Below are positions 6,200 through 6,607 of a DNA stretch of 6,607 nt, piece by piece (the stretch's first letter is position 1; each line of letters opens with the position of its first letter). The notes beneath the pieces were generated by a model that made no database searches, was not told the DNA's origin, and saw nothing but the letters and a program-made list of their open reading frames with translations. A program made the translations under genes and the position numbers. This stretch comes from Desulfobacterales bacterium (GTDB lineage: Bacteria > Desulfobacterota > DSM-4660 > Desulfatiglandales > B25-G16): positions 1 through 6,607 of the forward strand of contig JABXJZ010000080.1 of NCBI GenBank assembly GCA_013375335.1, read 5' to 3'.

Positions 6200-6607
6200 A
6201 AGTGGAAGCTACCCTGAAGACGGACGGAGACATGCTAAAAGCAGTGAGGAAGTTGCTCACTATGCTTCTAAAGCAAAGGATCGTTGACTTTCTGCTCGTG
6301 CCTCAGGAAATCTCACATGGCCGGAGTCTGGTTCAGACCCTAGTAAAGGACCCAACACACCTGGACAGAGCCAATCCCTTCTCCCCGGTGATGCCCATGA
6401 ACTCCGCTACCATCGTCTCCCAGCTCACTGCTGACAAGCCTGGTAAGAAGCTGGGGGTTGTGCTCAAACCATGCGAAATCCGGGCCCTCATTGAACTCAC
6501 CAAGCTGGGACAGGCCAGCCTTGAAGATCTCATCATCGTTGGCACTGACTGCCTCGGAACCTATGAGGTAGAGGACTATGCTAAGCTTATAGAAGAGATG
6601 GAGGGCG
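6196..6607 (+). CDS. FrhB/FdhB-family (coenzyme F420 hydrogenase/dehydrogenase beta) flavoprotein, 5' part only
   Basis: The gene starts in the ATGA overlap with mvhD and runs off the right edge after 137 codons. The translation contains the family hallmarks near its N-terminal half: PVMPMNSATI (about residues 65-74), GVVLKPCEIRALIELTKLGQA (about 88-108) and LIIVGTDCLGTYEVEDY (about 113-129), with the two Cys likely binding an iron-sulfur cluster. Family members bind FAD and iron-sulfur clusters and exchange electrons with F420, formate dehydrogenase, hydrogenase or Hdr modules. In this context it is a candidate input subunit feeding MvhD/HdrA. Whether the electron source is F420, NADH or another carrier cannot be told. 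The 3' end, including further Cys motifs, is missing. Confidence 0.85.
   Translation, partial: MKVEATLKTDGDMLKAVRKLLTMLLKQRIVDFLLVPQEISHGRSLVQTLVKDPTHLDRANPFSPVMPMNSATIVSQLTADKPGKKLGVVLKPCEIRALIELTKLGQASLEDLIIVGTDCLGTYEVEDYAKLIEEMEG

Noticed and set aside
1..6607. CRISPR array, tRNA, rRNA or riboswitch
   Set aside because: No regularly spaced repeats, cloverleaf-like sequences with CCA-type ends or recognisable riboswitch cores were seen. Nearly all sequence after base 277 is protein coding.

Overview
The window carries a one-strand (+) gene cluster from an anaerobe that dearomatises benzoyl-CoA-type compounds. Its core is a complete set of the four subunits of an ATP-dependent (class I) benzoyl-CoA reductase. 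Order, sizes and motifs match the Azoarcus-type 'Bzd' enzyme (bzdN-O-P-Q) better than the Thauera/Rhodopseudomonas 'Bcr/Bad' type, because the second ATPase is short (309 aa, against about 440 aa for BcrA/BadF). The host cannot be fixed from the sequence. The DUF2080-like small gene is best known from archaea. The strong Shine-Dalgarno sites and sigma70-like boxes equally allow a bacterium such as Desulfobacterota or Chloroflexota. An Archaeoglobales-like archaeon also remains possible.

Layout. Positions 1-277 have no gene I can support. They include a very AT-rich stretch (about 155-200) with two overlapping sigma70-like promoters and a tandem 11-bp TATAGYTATAA repeat. Next come a 58-aa DUF2080/AbrB-like gene (278-454) and a GNAT acetyltransferase (471-908), 16 bp apart. 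A 142-bp gap with small inverted repeats (909-1050) separates them from the reductase genes: bzdN (1051-2193), bzdO (2224-3543), bzdP (3555-4385) and bzdQ (4404-5333). The electron-supply genes follow: an extended 2[4Fe-4S] ferredoxin (5345-5659), an MvhD-family [2Fe-2S] protein (5714-6199), and the 5' part of an FrhB/FdhB-type flavoprotein gene (6196 to the window edge). The last two overlap by 4 bp.

How the genes work together (inference from family knowledge). BzdN and BzdO form the module that binds the aromatic CoA thioester. BzdP and BzdQ form the ATP-hydrolysing activator that shares one [4Fe-4S] cluster at its dimer interface and injects low-potential electrons. The ferredoxin is the likely direct donor. 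MvhD and FrhB homologues normally dock on an HdrA-type flavoprotein, so electrons may reach the ferredoxin or reductase through a flavin-based bifurcating or confurcating complex. That would replace the 2-oxoglutarate:ferredoxin oxidoreductase used in Thauera and Azoarcus. An hdrA gene is not in the window and would be expected just downstream. The most notable point is this pairing of an ATP-driven class I reductase with an Hdr/Mvh-like input module of the kind usually discussed for the ATP-independent class II (Bam) enzyme.
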